A stretch of 50,159 nt of DNA from Desulfobacula sp964636495 (GTDB lineage: Bacteria > Desulfobacterota > Desulfobacteria > Desulfobacterales > Desulfobacteraceae), in assembly GCA_964636495.1 (NCBI GenBank), contig CAZWSL010000022.1, forward strand, positions 1 to 50,159. Reading direction: 5' to 3'. The number at the start of each line of letters is the position of its first letter. The first letter of the stretch is position 1. The notes beneath the pieces are model-generated. The model did no database searches. It saw only the letters and a program-made list of their open reading frames with translations, and was not told where the DNA came from. Shown in pieces: positions 34,832 through 44,594 of this stretch. A program made the translations under genes and the position numbers.

Positions 34832-35218
34832 ATGATTTTACGGATTATTGAAGAAGTTTTAAAAACCAGAAACAATGTGGAAGCAGACAATTGGGCCAGC
34901 CGCCGCTTTCTGGTCAAAAAGGACGGCATGGGATTTTCGCTCTCCGAGACGACCATTTATGCAGGCTCCGAGACAGAAATCTGGTACAAAAATCACTTTG
35001 AGGCGTGTTACTGTGTCGAAGGAGAGGGGGAGATAGAGGTGCTTGAACCGGAGCGGGCAATCTATAAAATTGGACCCCGGTCAATTTATGCACTGAACCG
35101 GCATGACAAGCACATCCTGCGTGCCAAAACAGACATGCGGCTGATCTGTGTATTTCATCCGGCGCTGACTGGCGAGGAGGTTCATGACGCTGACGGTTCT
35201 TATCCCCTGTCAGAGTAG
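34832..35218 (+). CDS. ectC: Solitary ectoine synthase-like cupin (EctC homologue)
   Basis: The 128-residue protein matches L-ectoine synthase along its length: DGMGFSLSETTIYAGSETEI in the core, NHFEACYCVEGEGEIEV, HDKHILRA, and the ending LTGEEVHDADGSYPL. The iron ligands of EctC are present as E57, Y86 and H94. EctC closes N-gamma-acetyl-diaminobutyrate to ectoine. The ectA and ectB genes that make its substrate are absent here, so it may act on an imported or other amide, such as glutamine. It lies 63 bases after the nitrilase gene and before the AOR. Confidence 0.85.
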   Translation: MILRIIEEVLKTRNNVEADNWASRRFLVKKDGMGFSLSETTIYAGSETEIWYKNHFEACYCVEGEGEIEVLEPERAIYKIGPRSIYALNRHDKHILRAKTDMRLICVFHPALTGEEVHDADGSYPLSE

Positions 35219-35465
35219 TTCCATCTGCAAATATTGATCCATCACTATGCCACTTCCAGACAAATGAGGTAGGTCGTCAATAGCAGACACCCATTTCGTT
35301 CATGCTGCAAATTGCGCCTCATAATATTTTTTCAGCTTACCTCATATTTGAAAACATCGATATTCTGGTTGACTAAAAAAAACACCTATCCTAAAATTTT
35401 GAAGCACAGGACAGTTTTTAAATTATGGGAAAAAATCCTTTTTAATCACAGGAGAGAACCAACAG

Positions 35466-37382
35466 ATGTATTTTGGCCGGGCAGGGACAAATATTGAGAT
35501 CAATCTGACCATGGGTGATATTCTAAAATTCAAAATGGATACAGATGTCCAGGAGAAGTTTTTAGGCGGAAGAGGTACAGCCACAAAGCTGTTCTGGGAC
35601 CTGGTTCCACCCGAAGTAGAAGCTTTTTCTCCGGATAACCGGATGATTTTCAGTGCAGGTCTTCTTACCGGCACTTCTGCGCCCGGGGCCAATAGAACCA
35701 TTTTAACAACCCTTTCACCCCAGACAGGTTTGCTGACCTACTCCAGCCTGGGTGGATTCTGGGGTGCTGAACTTAAATACGCGGGATATGACAATCTGAT
35801 CATTACGGGCAGATCTTCCAGGCAGGTATATATTTGGATCAGTGGTGATAAAATAGAACTGCGTGACGCAACGCACCTTTGGGGAAAAGATGTCCGCAAA
35901 ACCATAAAGGCCATTCAGGCAGAACCAGGACAGGATAAGGCACAGGTGCTTTGTATCGGGCCGGCCGGTGAGAATCTTGTTCAGGCGGCATCTGTCGAAC
36001 ACGGTTCCGGCACCAGTGCCAGTAGGGCCGGAGTGGGGGCGGTGATGGGTCATAAAAATCTGAAAGCCATAGCCGTACAAGGGACTAAAGATATTCATAT
36101 TGCCCGTCCGGCCAGATTCATGGCGTTGTGTAACCACATTCTTGAAAAATCAAACCGGATCAGGACATATTTTGATGACATATCATATGAAGTCCATGAC
36201 TGGTTCCTGAACAACTGGGCCTGGGGCAATATGGGCGCTCACCAGCCGTTTAAAAACGCGGGTAAATTTCATGAAGATTTTGTCAACAGATCACAGGCCA
36301 GAAGGCTGAGCTGTCATAATTGCGCCCTTGGCTGCAAAATGGGTATCCCACTTCCCGGTGGTGAACACTGCTCCATTAAATGCCAGTCATGGTTCTGCTT
36401 TATGTTTGCCGTAAAATCCATTGATCTTGCCTTTAATGCGAAATGTATCAACCAGTGTGAAAAATACGGAATGGACACAGTATCAACTGCGTGCAACATT
36501 GCGTTTGCCATTGATCTCTTTGAAAAGGGTATCCTGACCCGTAACGGTACCCAGGGGATTGACCTGGAATGGAACAATCAGGAACTGGCGTTTTCCCTAA
36601 TTGATAAAATTGCCCATCGGGAAGGGATCGGAGATGTACTGGCAGACGGGGTATATGAAGCCGCCCGAAGGATCGGTCGCAAGGCAGCAAATCATGCCTA
36701 TCATATCAAGAAACTGGAAATGATTGCATTTCAACCCTACACCCCCTACCGTGCCCTTCGCACGGCCATCACAGACCGCCTGGACATGACCCGGGCCGAA
36801 AACAGTGCAGTCCTGTGGGCCATGGAAAATTCACCTTCATGGAAGGCGGACTATGTAAAAAAAGGATATTTTCACTATCCCAAGGCCTTTGAAAAATCAT
36901 TTGTAGAAAAATATATTGGATTAACAAAGGATTATGAAAAAATAATTGCTTTTACCTCCCATGACGTGGATACAAATGCCATTGCAGATTCAGCCGGTAT
37001 CTGTATTTTCTGGACGGGTTTCTGGCTTTATCCCCCTGTCAGTGTTGAGGATCAACTCAATTTGATTTCCCACGCAACAGGCCGGCACATGGATATGCCA
37101 ACAGCTATGAACACAGCAAAACGCATCAATGCTTTAACAAGGGCCTATAATGTGAGGAAGGGTATCAGCAGAAAAGAGGATATGAAAATTCCGAAACGCT
37201 TCTTTAAAGAAGAGCCTGCACCACCAGACATGAAGCTGGATGAGGATAAGTTTAAAAATATGATTTCCAGCTATTACAAGATGCGCGGATGGAATCACAA
37301 AGGTATTCCAAGTCCAGGGGAGCTGGACAGGCTGGATCTGGATGATGTTCGCCAGGACCTGGAAAAGAGAGGGTTCCTGTAA
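35466..37382 (+). CDS. Aldehyde:ferredoxin oxidoreductase (tungsten enzyme)
   Basis: The 638-residue protein is a full AOR. The N-terminal domain has FLGGRGTATKLFWDLV and the cofactor-binding SGTSASRAGVGAVMGHKNLKA segment (about residue 181, given in parts). The [4Fe-4S] cluster is bound by C283, C286 and C290 (CHNCALGC) with C513 in GICIFWTG. AORs oxidise aldehydes to acids with ferredoxin and a tungsten pterin. It starts after CACAGGAGAG. No ferredoxin or tungsten-uptake gene is near. It could clear an aldehyde from amino acid breakdown. Confidence 0.93.
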   Translation: MYFGRAGTNIEINLTMGDILKFKMDTDVQEKFLGGRGTATKLFWDLVPPEVEAFSPDNRMIFSAGLLTGTSAPGANRTILTTLSPQTGLLTYSSLGGFWGAELKYAGYDNLIITGRSSRQVYIWISGDKIELRDATHLWGKDVRKTIKAIQAEPGQDKAQVLCIGPAGENLVQAASVEHGSGTSASRAGVGAVMGHKNLKAIAVQGTKDIHIARPARFMALCNHILEKSNRIRTYFDDISYEVHDWFLNNWAWGNMGAHQPFKNAGKFHEDFVNRSQARRLSCHNCALGCKMGIPLPGGEHCSIKCQSWFCFMFAVKSIDLAFNAKCINQCEKYGMDTVSTACNIAFAIDLFEKGILTRNGTQGIDLEWNNQELAFSLIDKIAHREGIGDVLADGVYEAARRIGRKAANHAYHIKKLEMIAFQPYTPYRALRTAITDRLDMTRAENSAVLWAMENSPSWKADYVKKGYFHYPKAFEKSFVEKYIGLTKDYEKIIAFTSHDVDTNAIADSAGICIFWTGFWLYPPVSVEDQLNLISHATGRHMDMPTAMNTAKRINALTRAYNVRKGISRKEDMKIPKRFFKEEPAPPDMKLDEDKFKNMISSYYKMRGWNHKGIPSPGELDRLDLDDVRQDLEKRGFL

Positions 37383-37517
37383 ATCATGACATACAATATT
37401 GATATGGCATCAGTTTATCCTGCACACGGATTAAAAATCAAAATCATGGACACTGTCCTAAAAAAGGAATGTAAGCATATTTCAAACCACACCTGATAAA
37501 AAAACAAATAAACACTG

Positions 37518-37541
37518 TCCCGATAATTGACGTTGTCGGGA
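37518..37541 (+). terminator. Terminator downstream of the AOR gene
   Basis: A 9-bp stem with one G-U pair, TCCCGATAA (37518-37526) and TTGTCGGGA (37533-37541), encloses a 6-base loop and is followed by TTTTCTATTTTT. It ends AOR transcription in the 312-base gap before the M20 gene (37383-37694); the rest of that gap shows no gene. Confidence 0.75.
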
Positions 37542-37694
37542 TTTTCTATTTTTGTAAGATTTAATGAAAAATACGGAAAGAGAAATCTACTTGCAATTGT
37601 CATTGAGTGTGATGTAACTTATCCCAGTGGTTTCATTGGATTACCCCGTACATTATATAAAAATGTTATATGTGAATCGATAAAGGACAGCTCC

Positions 37695-38933
37695 ATGATC
37701 AAACAGACAGAGAAAAAACTGCTCAATTTTATTGATAAAGACGAACTGGTTCATCTGACTCAGGATCTGGTCAGAATTGATTCAGTGATTCGTCCGGAAA
37801 CAGGAAATACGGAAGCCGGAGTCGTCCGGTTTATTGCTGACTGGATTCGCAGAGAACTGGGTGTTGAACCGCTGATCCAGGAAGTGGTTCCCAAAAGAGA
37901 GAATATCATTGTCACCGTTGATTCAGGGAAAAAAGGACCCTGTCTGATGTTAGAAGGTCACACAGATGTGGTTTCCGAAGGTAATCGAGGTCTCTGGCAG
38001 CATGATCCTTTTAGTGGGCAGATTGAGAACGGCAGAATTTATGGCAGAGGTGCCTGTGACATGAAGGCGGGTCTGGCCGTTAACCTGCTGACCGTCAAGG
38101 CAATGATGAAATGCGGGGTGGAATACAAGGGAAAAATGCGGCTGGGTATTGTGTGCGATGAAGAAGATCTGATGCTGGGGATCCAGGATTATATCAAAAA
38201 AGGACACGCTGATGATGTGGATGCCTGTCTGATATCAGAACCTGAAGAGAATCAGCTCTGCCTTAGCATGAAAGGAGCTTTGCGGGCTGTTGTCACTGTT
38301 AAAGGAAGAATGGCCCACGGGGCAATGCCTTTGACAGGGATCAATACCAGTATTCGCATGGCAAAAATCATTCTGGCCTTTGAAGCCTATGAAAAAGCGG
38401 AAATGGAACGATGTGGCAGGGATGAGTTTCTCGGATGGCCTTCGGTGACCTTTACAGTGGTACAGTCCCCGCCACCGGGCGAGCCAGCCCAGCTGAATGT
38501 TATGCCGGCGGAATCTGTAGCATATGTGGATATCCGGACCATTCCCGGTCAAAATCATAAAGAGGTCCAGGAGCAGCTGCAGGAAATCCTGAACCAGTTG
38601 GCTCAAGAAGATCCTGATTTTAATGCACAAATTGAGTTTATTGCAGATAAACCCGTGGTCAGCATGGAAAAAGATGAGCCCATTGTCATGATTGCGGCAG
38701 AGGCGTATAGAGATATCACGGGCAGGGAGCCGGTTTATAATGGTGTTCCCGGAGCCACTGACGGGACTTTTTTAAGGAGTTTAAAGGGAATTCCCTCCCT
38801 GGTCAATGGACCGGGGCCCCGGCATGTGCCACATCAGACAGATGAATATGTGGACATTGAAGAGTTGTTTGAATCCCTGCAGATCTATCTGCTGACAACC
38901 ATTCGTTTTCTAAACAAACCAGTCCGGGGTTGA
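37695..38933 (+). CDS. M20-family peptidase or deacylase (ArgE/DapE type)
   Basis: The 412-residue protein has the M20 metal motifs: GHTDVV (about 87), GRGACDMKAGLA (about 117), CDEEDLM (about 154), a SEPEEN segment (about 182), and a final HVPHQTDEY that provides a zinc ligand. The dimerisation domain lies between about 190 and 310. These enzymes remove acyl groups from amino acids or cut short peptides. ATG 37695 is chosen, with AAAGGAC upstream; a longer frame from 37527 would run through the terminator. Confidence 0.88.
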   Translation: MIKQTEKKLLNFIDKDELVHLTQDLVRIDSVIRPETGNTEAGVVRFIADWIRRELGVEPLIQEVVPKRENIIVTVDSGKKGPCLMLEGHTDVVSEGNRGLWQHDPFSGQIENGRIYGRGACDMKAGLAVNLLTVKAMMKCGVEYKGKMRLGIVCDEEDLMLGIQDYIKKGHADDVDACLISEPEENQLCLSMKGALRAVVTVKGRMAHGAMPLTGINTSIRMAKIILAFEAYEKAEMERCGRDEFLGWPSVTFTVVQSPPPGEPAQLNVMPAESVAYVDIRTIPGQNHKEVQEQLQEILNQLAQEDPDFNAQIEFIADKPVVSMEKDEPIVMIAAEAYRDITGREPVYNGVPGATDGTFLRSLKGIPSLVNGPGPRHVPHQTDEYVDIEELFESLQIYLLTTIRFLNKPVRG

Positions 38934-39069
38934 GCCAACTCCGGTTTCAACTGCTACATCTCCTTGCTCAAACTCTGATTGTGGCTGTTGTAAATTGCAT
39001 ATTCTGTCAGGTTTTCCAGCTTAAAATCTCTTTATCCCGTTATTAAGTGTTGATTTTTTTGGTCATTTC

Positions 39070-40290
39070 TCATTCACTGGTCAGGGAGCTAATAAATTTA
39101 CCAACCATATTAATAATTGCCTTTTCATTTTTCCACTGGTCAAGACTGTATTCCTTCCGATATGGATAGGCCGTGGTCACTACAACCATATCAAGGTAAT
39201 CTGCCAAAACAACAAGCTGCCCACCGTGTCCCCAAGCAAAATTAATGCGATGCTCATCTAAGCCGGCCGACCACCAATGATACCCATATCCAATATCACG
39301 GAAATGACCCACTTTCTTCTTAGGTCCCTCGTTCACTGAGTAGGTTTGAAGTGAATCTTTCACCCAATTTTCAGGAATGATCTGGTATCCATTGAATCTC
39401 CCATTGTTGAGATAAAGAAGTCCAAATTTGGCAGCGTCACGTGCCGAAAGGTGAAGACCACCACATCCTATATTATTACCTTCCGCGTCTTGAATCCATT
39501 TACCTGCTTCTACACCAAGTGGCGTAAAAAGATATTTTTCAGCATATGCTTTAAGACTCATCCCGCTTGATCTGGCAACGATAAGACCTAACCAGTTGGA
39601 TGTCATGTTACTATAGTGGAATCGAGTGCCCGGATCGCTGGCAAGAGGAAACTTTTCTATTAGAGGGAGATAATCACCAGAACCAAGTCCAGTATAAAGA
39701 TCGTCACGGATTGCCTCCCAAGGATAACCTGCACGCATCTCGATCATATTTCGCAGAGTTATCTTCTGTTTTCTCGGATCGGAAATTTTACTTGCCAATT
39801 CAGGGAAAAAATCCACCATTTTATGATCTATATTAGAAAGAAGTCTTTGTTCGAGTGCAATCCCTACCAGGGCTGATGTAACACTTTTTGTTACTGATGC
39901 CATAATAGTTCTCTGTTTAACCGATCCACCATTAAAGTAACCCTCAGCAATCAAATAGCCATGCCTGACAATCACCAGACTGTACAGGGTTTTCAGTTTT
40001 TCCGCATTGTAATACAGCTTTACTATATCATTTGGATCAAGCCCTTGCGCTTCAGGTGTTGATACGTTCCAATCATTAAGAGGAAGCGGTGTGTAATCAA
40101 TTTTTTCAAGATTTCCTTTTGCTGGCTCGCATCCCAACAGAGTCACGAAAATAAAAAGAAAGGATATGAAAATACAAAAACAGCTCTGGTAATTCGTGAT
40201 AATGAGAAAAGAAGTCTTTCCCGTGGTATTGATTATGATTCTCATATCACATATTGTTATCATAGCAACAACGAACCTGCAAACATACAA
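39070..40290 (-). CDS. Serine hydrolase, class C beta-lactamase family, likely lipoprotein
   Basis: The 406-residue frame has a Ser-Val-Thr-Lys motif (MASVTKSVTSAL, about residue 131-142), a Tyr-Ser-Asn motif in FHYSNMTSN, and HGGQ near the C terminus in place of KTG. This is the class C beta-lactamase/esterase fold. A signal peptide ends in FVTLLGC, a lipobox, so the true start is probably a later Met (for example 40245) and the mature protein lipid-anchored. The substrate is not known. No beta-lactam regulators adjoin it. Confidence 0.8.
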   Translation of the reverse strand: MYVCRFVVAMITICDMRIIINTTGKTSFLIITNYQSCFCIFISFLFIFVTLLGCEPAKGNLEKIDYTPLPLNDWNVSTPEAQGLDPNDIVKLYYNAEKLKTLYSLVIVRHGYLIAEGYFNGGSVKQRTIMASVTKSVTSALVGIALEQRLLSNIDHKMVDFFPELASKISDPRKQKITLRNMIEMRAGYPWEAIRDDLYTGLGSGDYLPLIEKFPLASDPGTRFHYSNMTSNWLGLIVARSSGMSLKAYAEKYLFTPLGVEAGKWIQDAEGNNIGCGGLHLSARDAAKFGLLYLNNGRFNGYQIIPENWVKDSLQTYSVNEGPKKKVGHFRDIGYGYHWWSAGLDEHRINFAWGHGGQLVVLADYLDMVVVTTAYPYRKEYSLDQWKNEKAIINMVGKFISSLTSE

Positions 40291-40730
40291 ACAAAATCAT
40301 ATGATTCATAAATTGAGTTCTAAGACTTTTAGACATTTTGAAACCTTTTTGATTGAAATTAATAAGCTCAGCAGAATGCCGCAGGAAGTATTGTAGATCA
40401 ATTAGGATAAAATAAAAATTGTTGAATGAATTTTATATGTTAGGGTTTGTAACTTCCGCGCAGCGATTCAGTTATACCATTAGTCCTCAGGATCACAAAT
40501 AGTTTACTGGCATTAAAATTATCCATAAAGCAATGTCCAAATGTTGTTTTTTTTACGCCAAACGTCGCTTGTAATTTCATATTTAATTCCACTTAACCAC
40601 ATAATCTCTCCTTTCGTACCCTTTCTTTTCCCGTTCGTGACATTTTCGTAGCAGTATTTAAAATAATTCGTTCTAATGCGCTTAGATTTCAACCTGTTGC
40701 AGATGCAATAATTAAAAATGAGGAAAGACA
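40291..40730. other. Intergenic region of 440 bases
   Basis: I see no convincing gene, RNA or repeat between the serine hydrolase and the acyltransferase. It is very AT-rich. Short frames lack ribosome sites or mirror the signal peptide region. It must contain both divergent promoters. Confidence 0.5.
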
Positions 40731-42027
40731 ATGGCACAAAACGATATAAAAAACATACAAACCCCAAAAGAATCACGACTCAATTTTTTTGACAATTTAA
40801 GAACCCTTTTTGTTTTCGGAGTGGTCTTCCAACACGCCGGAATGGCGTACATCTGGTCAAACTGGTGGCCGGTGACAGACAGCGCAAGCGTTTTGGTTGC
40901 CTGTCTTGTTGCCTTTTTTGATGCATTTTTAATGCCGTCACTTTTTTATATTGCCGGATTTTTTGCTGTTTACTCCATCCGGGGAAAATCCATCTTTCAG
41001 TTCCTGCAAGGGAAAGTAAAGCGTCTGCTGATACCCTGGCTGGTCTGCATTCTGTTTGTCTGTCCGATTCTCCCATTAATTTATCATTACACAAGGAATG
41101 GTTTTACCCTGACATCAAGCTATTGGGATGTTTGGCAGAAAGTGATGGGCAACGCGGTCAGGTTCGATATAGGTATCATGCCGCTAATGGATCAGGTTAT
41201 GCAGAATAACCTGTTTTATCAACGCTATATGTGGTTTATCGGTCTGCTTGCCGCATTTTTTGTCATATTTTCTCTGGTATACCAGATAAAAAAAGAATGG
41301 TTCCTCCCTGAGGAACATCCTATAATACAGGCCCGGCCAACCGTTTCTTCCACTCTAAAGATGGCACTCGGTATTGGGGGCATCACTTTTTTGGGGTCGA
41401 CATGCCTGATCGGCCTGATGTTTTACCTTTGCCCTCAAGTCTCAGAGCCGGAATCCTGGTTTACATTTGGAAATGTCATCCAGTTCAGGGTATCCAGAAT
41501 CTTTTTGCACGCTGCATATTTTATTCTCGGTATCCTTACATATAAAAAGCGTTGTTTTCTAAGGAAAATATTGCCCCGGCCATCATGTGACATGGATTAC
41601 GCTCTTCTCGTTAATATTAATTGGCTTTTATGTTTCATTGTTTCTTATGCGCATGACGTCGGGAGATATTCAAAAACTATACGGTCTGATCCATTGGCTT
41701 TTTTTGAATTTCTTTACCGTCTCCGCTTTGGGAGTATGTATCTCTACTGCCTCCAGATACCTTAACCGACAGACACCTTTTAGCCGAACTCTCGCTGGCA
41801 ATTCTTACTATCTGTATCTGTCGCATTATCTCTTTGTATTTATTTTTCAGTTGTTCTTTGTCCATTTCACGCAGATTCCAGAACTTTTAAAATATACGAT
41901 GACAGCAACCCTGACCCTGGTCTCGGCTTCATTTTTCAGCCGGCATCTGATCAGGCCCTACCCGAAATTGATCATTTTATCAACTGGCATCATCTTTTTA
42001 CTGATGGCTATTTTTATACATCCATAA
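40731..42027 (+). pseudogene. Acyltransferase 3 family membrane protein with a frameshift
   Basis: The first part (from ATG 40731) has the family start RLNFFDNLRTLFVFGVVFQHAG and about eight membrane helices, up to LRKILPR near 41575. The frame then leaves the hydrophobic path, while another frame from about 41563 (with an in-frame GTG at 41587) continues with WITLFSLILIGFY and several more helices to TAA at 42025. Removing one base between about 41560 and 41595 makes one 431-residue protein, the normal length. Members add acyl groups to sugars at the membrane. The break may be an error or real decay. Confidence 0.75.
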
Positions 42028-42047
42028 AAATTTAAGGAAAAATATTA

Positions 42048-42173
42048 ATGAAAGAAGGTCCCACAAGCGAAGCTCTTGAAAATACAGAAGCGCCAAAAGG
42101 ACCTGAGATGCTGCAAGGCGGATTAGGAACTGTTGCCTACCGTAATATTCGAATCACCCCTTTAGAGCATTAA
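42048..42173 (+). CDS. Short frame resembling the C-terminal tail of a DUF1080 protein
   Basis: A 41-residue frame starts at ATG 42048 after AAGGA (42034-42038) and ends at TAA 42171. Its ending, GTVAYRNIRITPLEH, is the familiar last strand of DUF1080 (3-keto-disaccharide hydrolase-like) domains, usually part of a protein over 200 residues. The rest of the domain is absent. It is probably a remnant joined to a new start, but a real ribosome site precedes it. Confidence 0.45.
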   Translation: MKEGPTSEALENTEAPKGPEMLQGGLGTVAYRNIRITPLEH

Positions 42174-42275
42174 TCGCAGATTTTTGTGATGAGTGCCATT
42201 TTTATGGTTGTCTCGGAATAATTTACTGGTATGATAAAGACTTGATAAAAAGCCAACAGACAAAAAGAAACAATA

Positions 42276-43382
42276 ATGTATAAGAACTCATTTAAAAACG
42301 AAGTCTGGTATACGTGGCTCATCATTCTGATGTTCAGCATTTTTATCTGGATAATTAATTCCGGCATCGATATCTCAGAAGAGTTAATCAGTGGCGGCAG
42401 TGTTCAATACGGATTCATCCTCGTCCATGAATTGACTGCCGCACTGATGATTCCGATATTATTTCCCATTTTATTGTGGGGTTTCATTAAGTACCCGATA
42501 CGAAGAAAACGTTTTATAAGGCTGATCGGCTTACATTTGATAATGGTCGTGTTGTATGGATTTTGTCACACCTCACTGATGATTGCGACCCGCAATGTCA
42601 TCTATTCTTTGTTTAGCTGGCCGGATTATGACTCGGGAATACTCTCATACCGATATCTGATGGAGTTCCAAAAACAATTTCCATTATACTGGTTCATATA
42701 TGGAATATTTTCACTTCTTCAATATATCCGAACAAACCAGGAGCGGCAGATTCAAACCACCCTTTTAGAAAAGCAGTTGTCTCAGGCCCGGCTCCAGGCC
42801 CTTAAGATGCAGTTAAACCCTCATTTTTTATTTAACACCTTAAATATGATATCTTCCTTTATGTATGAAAACATAGAGAAGGCTGACCGGATGATCGTTA
42901 ATCTGTGTGATCTATTGAGAATGACATTGAATACCCATAACCACCAGATGCTGCCTTTGACCCATGAAATAAAAATCCTGAATCTTTATTTTACTATCAT
43001 GAAAGCAAGATTTGAGAACAATTTGCAGTCGAAGATGGAGATCGAAAAATCTACTGAGTCAGCGCTTTTTCCGGTGTTGCTTCTTCAACCGCTTGTTGAA
43101 AATTCCATCAAACATAGCGGTAACAAGGTAGATTACGTCACTGAAATCATCATTAAATCCAGGAAAATATCAGATCAGTTAGAGGTGATTGTCCGGGACA
43201 ATGGGCCTGGATTATCCACTGGGCATCACGAAATTATAAAAGACGGTATCGGACTTCAAACCACCCGGAACAGGCTTTATCAGTTGTATGGCAGTAAGCA
43301 TACTTTTGCTATGAACAACCTGCCGGACAACGGTCTGGAAGTTCGTATTGTTATTCCGTTTACACAGGAAGCAGGAGGATAA
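42276..43382 (+). CDS. LytS/YehU-type sensor histidine kinase
   Basis: The 368-residue protein has about four membrane helices in residues 12-150, then a coiled linker and a His_kinase domain with phospho-acceptor H183 in MQLNPHFLFNTLN, followed by a GHKL ATPase (PVLLLQPLVENSIKHS, DNGPGLS and GIGLQTTRNRL). It autophosphorylates and passes the phosphate to the LytTR regulator whose ATG follows at once at 43383. The signal is unknown. No cell-wall or autolysin genes are next to it. Confidence 0.92.
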   Translation: MYKNSFKNEVWYTWLIILMFSIFIWIINSGIDISEELISGGSVQYGFILVHELTAALMIPILFPILLWGFIKYPIRRKRFIRLIGLHLIMVVLYGFCHTSLMIATRNVIYSLFSWPDYDSGILSYRYLMEFQKQFPLYWFIYGIFSLLQYIRTNQERQIQTTLLEKQLSQARLQALKMQLNPHFLFNTLNMISSFMYENIEKADRMIVNLCDLLRMTLNTHNHQMLPLTHEIKILNLYFTIMKARFENNLQSKMEIEKSTESALFPVLLLQPLVENSIKHSGNKVDYVTEIIIKSRKISDQLEVIVRDNGPGLSTGHHEIIKDGIGLQTTRNRLYQLYGSKHTFAMNNLPDNGLEVRIVIPFTQEAGG

Positions 43383-44138
43383 ATGAATCTTAATATACTG
43401 GTCGTAGATGATGAAAAACCATCAAGGAATAAAATCATCAGGTTTATTAAAAAACACCGCCCCGATGCCGTCATTACAGAAGCTCAAGACGGGATTGAGG
43501 CGATAGAAAAGCTTAAGTCTTTGAAACCGGATTTGGTATTCCTTGACATCCAGATGCCTGGTATGAACGGGTTCGATGTCATACAGCGCATGGATATGGC
43601 CAACATGCCACCTGTTGTATTCATCACTGCTTTTGATGAGTACGCCATTCAGGCCTTTGAAGTTCATGCCGTGGATTATCTGTTGAAACCTTTTGACTTT
43701 AAACGGTTTCAGGTTGCATTCAACAGGGCTCTTGATTCATCAGTTCCAAAGGGAAAAATCAGGGAAACAATAAATCTGATGATGGAACAGAAAGACAAAG
43801 GACCGGATTACCTTTCCCGGCTTATGGTGAAAAAAGATGAACGGATTATAATTGTAAATACCGACGAGATACAATTCATTAAATCACAAGGAAAATATGC
43901 TGAAATTCATACCCAGAATCATTGTCATTTAATCCGCAGATCATTGCAATCTCTACAGGAACAGCTCGACTCCAAAATATTTTTCCGCATCCACAGATCC
44001 AGCATCGTCAATATAAACTTTATAAAAGAATTACAGGCATGGTTTCATGGCGATTACAATGTGATTCTAAAAAATGATACAGAGCTGAAATTAAGCCGCA
44101 GATACAGTCAAGAAATTTTGTCTCAGATGGAAAAATAG
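43383..44138 (+). CDS. LytTR-family response regulator
   Basis: The 251-residue protein has a receiver domain (DD at 9-10, phospho-acceptor D55 in FLDIQMPG, Lys in YLLKPFDF) and a C-terminal LytTR DNA-binding domain (about 145-250, with IIIVNTDEIQFIKSQGKYAE and FFRIHRSSIVNINFI in parts). It directly follows its kinase gene. LytTR proteins bind paired 9-bp direct sites; none was searched for in full. A weak hairpin at 44281-44307 downstream may end the transcript. Confidence 0.92.
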   Translation: MNLNILVVDDEKPSRNKIIRFIKKHRPDAVITEAQDGIEAIEKLKSLKPDLVFLDIQMPGMNGFDVIQRMDMANMPPVVFITAFDEYAIQAFEVHAVDYLLKPFDFKRFQVAFNRALDSSVPKGKIRETINLMMEQKDKGPDYLSRLMVKKDERIIIVNTDEIQFIKSQGKYAEIHTQNHCHLIRRSLQSLQEQLDSKIFFRIHRSSIVNINFIKELQAWFHGDYNVILKNDTELKLSRRYSQEILSQMEK

Positions 44139-44594
44139 AGCAAGCCTTTGTATATGAAATTTGTGTTTGATGGTAGCGAACACTATAAAAAGGCTTTTCA
44201 AATCAAATTGCCATAATTCATCAATGGCATTGTATTCAAATTCCTTGCAGTCTGTATTTTTTCCGGTAACATACGAATCAAACCCCGGAGGCACGTGGTT
44301 CGGGGTTTTGTAAAAAAGGCTACTCATTTCATAAGGGTATTGTCCGCCTTTTTTGATGCTGCCTCGGGGCACAGTATCCCGGGAGGTGGTTTTTCCTGAT
44401 TTGTTTTCTGGGAAGATGGTTAAATATTGAACAATTCAGCTTGATACCCAAATCAGCCAGACTATCACTCCGCTCCGCTATATACCAGAACACATAGCCT
44501 AATTGAACCTTACTGTAATATTCAACTACTGAACAATTTCATCTTTTATTCGAGTACCACTTAATGACTTCATCTTTGTGGAGCGAACAGAACA
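44139..44594. other. Intergenic region of 456 bases with a GC-rich hairpin
   Basis: No convincing gene is seen. AACCCCG (44281-44287) and CGGGGTT (44301-44307) form a 7-bp stem with a 13-base loop, followed by TTG and a mixed tract; it could terminate the response regulator transcript. A minus-strand frame through 44372 has no ribosome site and overlaps the regulator antisense. Confidence 0.4.

Noticed and set aside
37527..37694. Longer N terminus for the M20 gene
   Set aside because: It would begin inside the AOR terminator and add residues unlike the family; ATG 37695 has a ribosome site.
40519..40776. Minus-strand frame of 85 residues upstream of the acyltransferase
   Set aside because: It overlaps the start of the acyltransferase and has low-quality sequence; no ribosome site.
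44091..44372. Minus-strand frame of 93 residues
   Set aside because: It overlaps the end of the response regulator antisense and has no ribosome site; composition is uneven.
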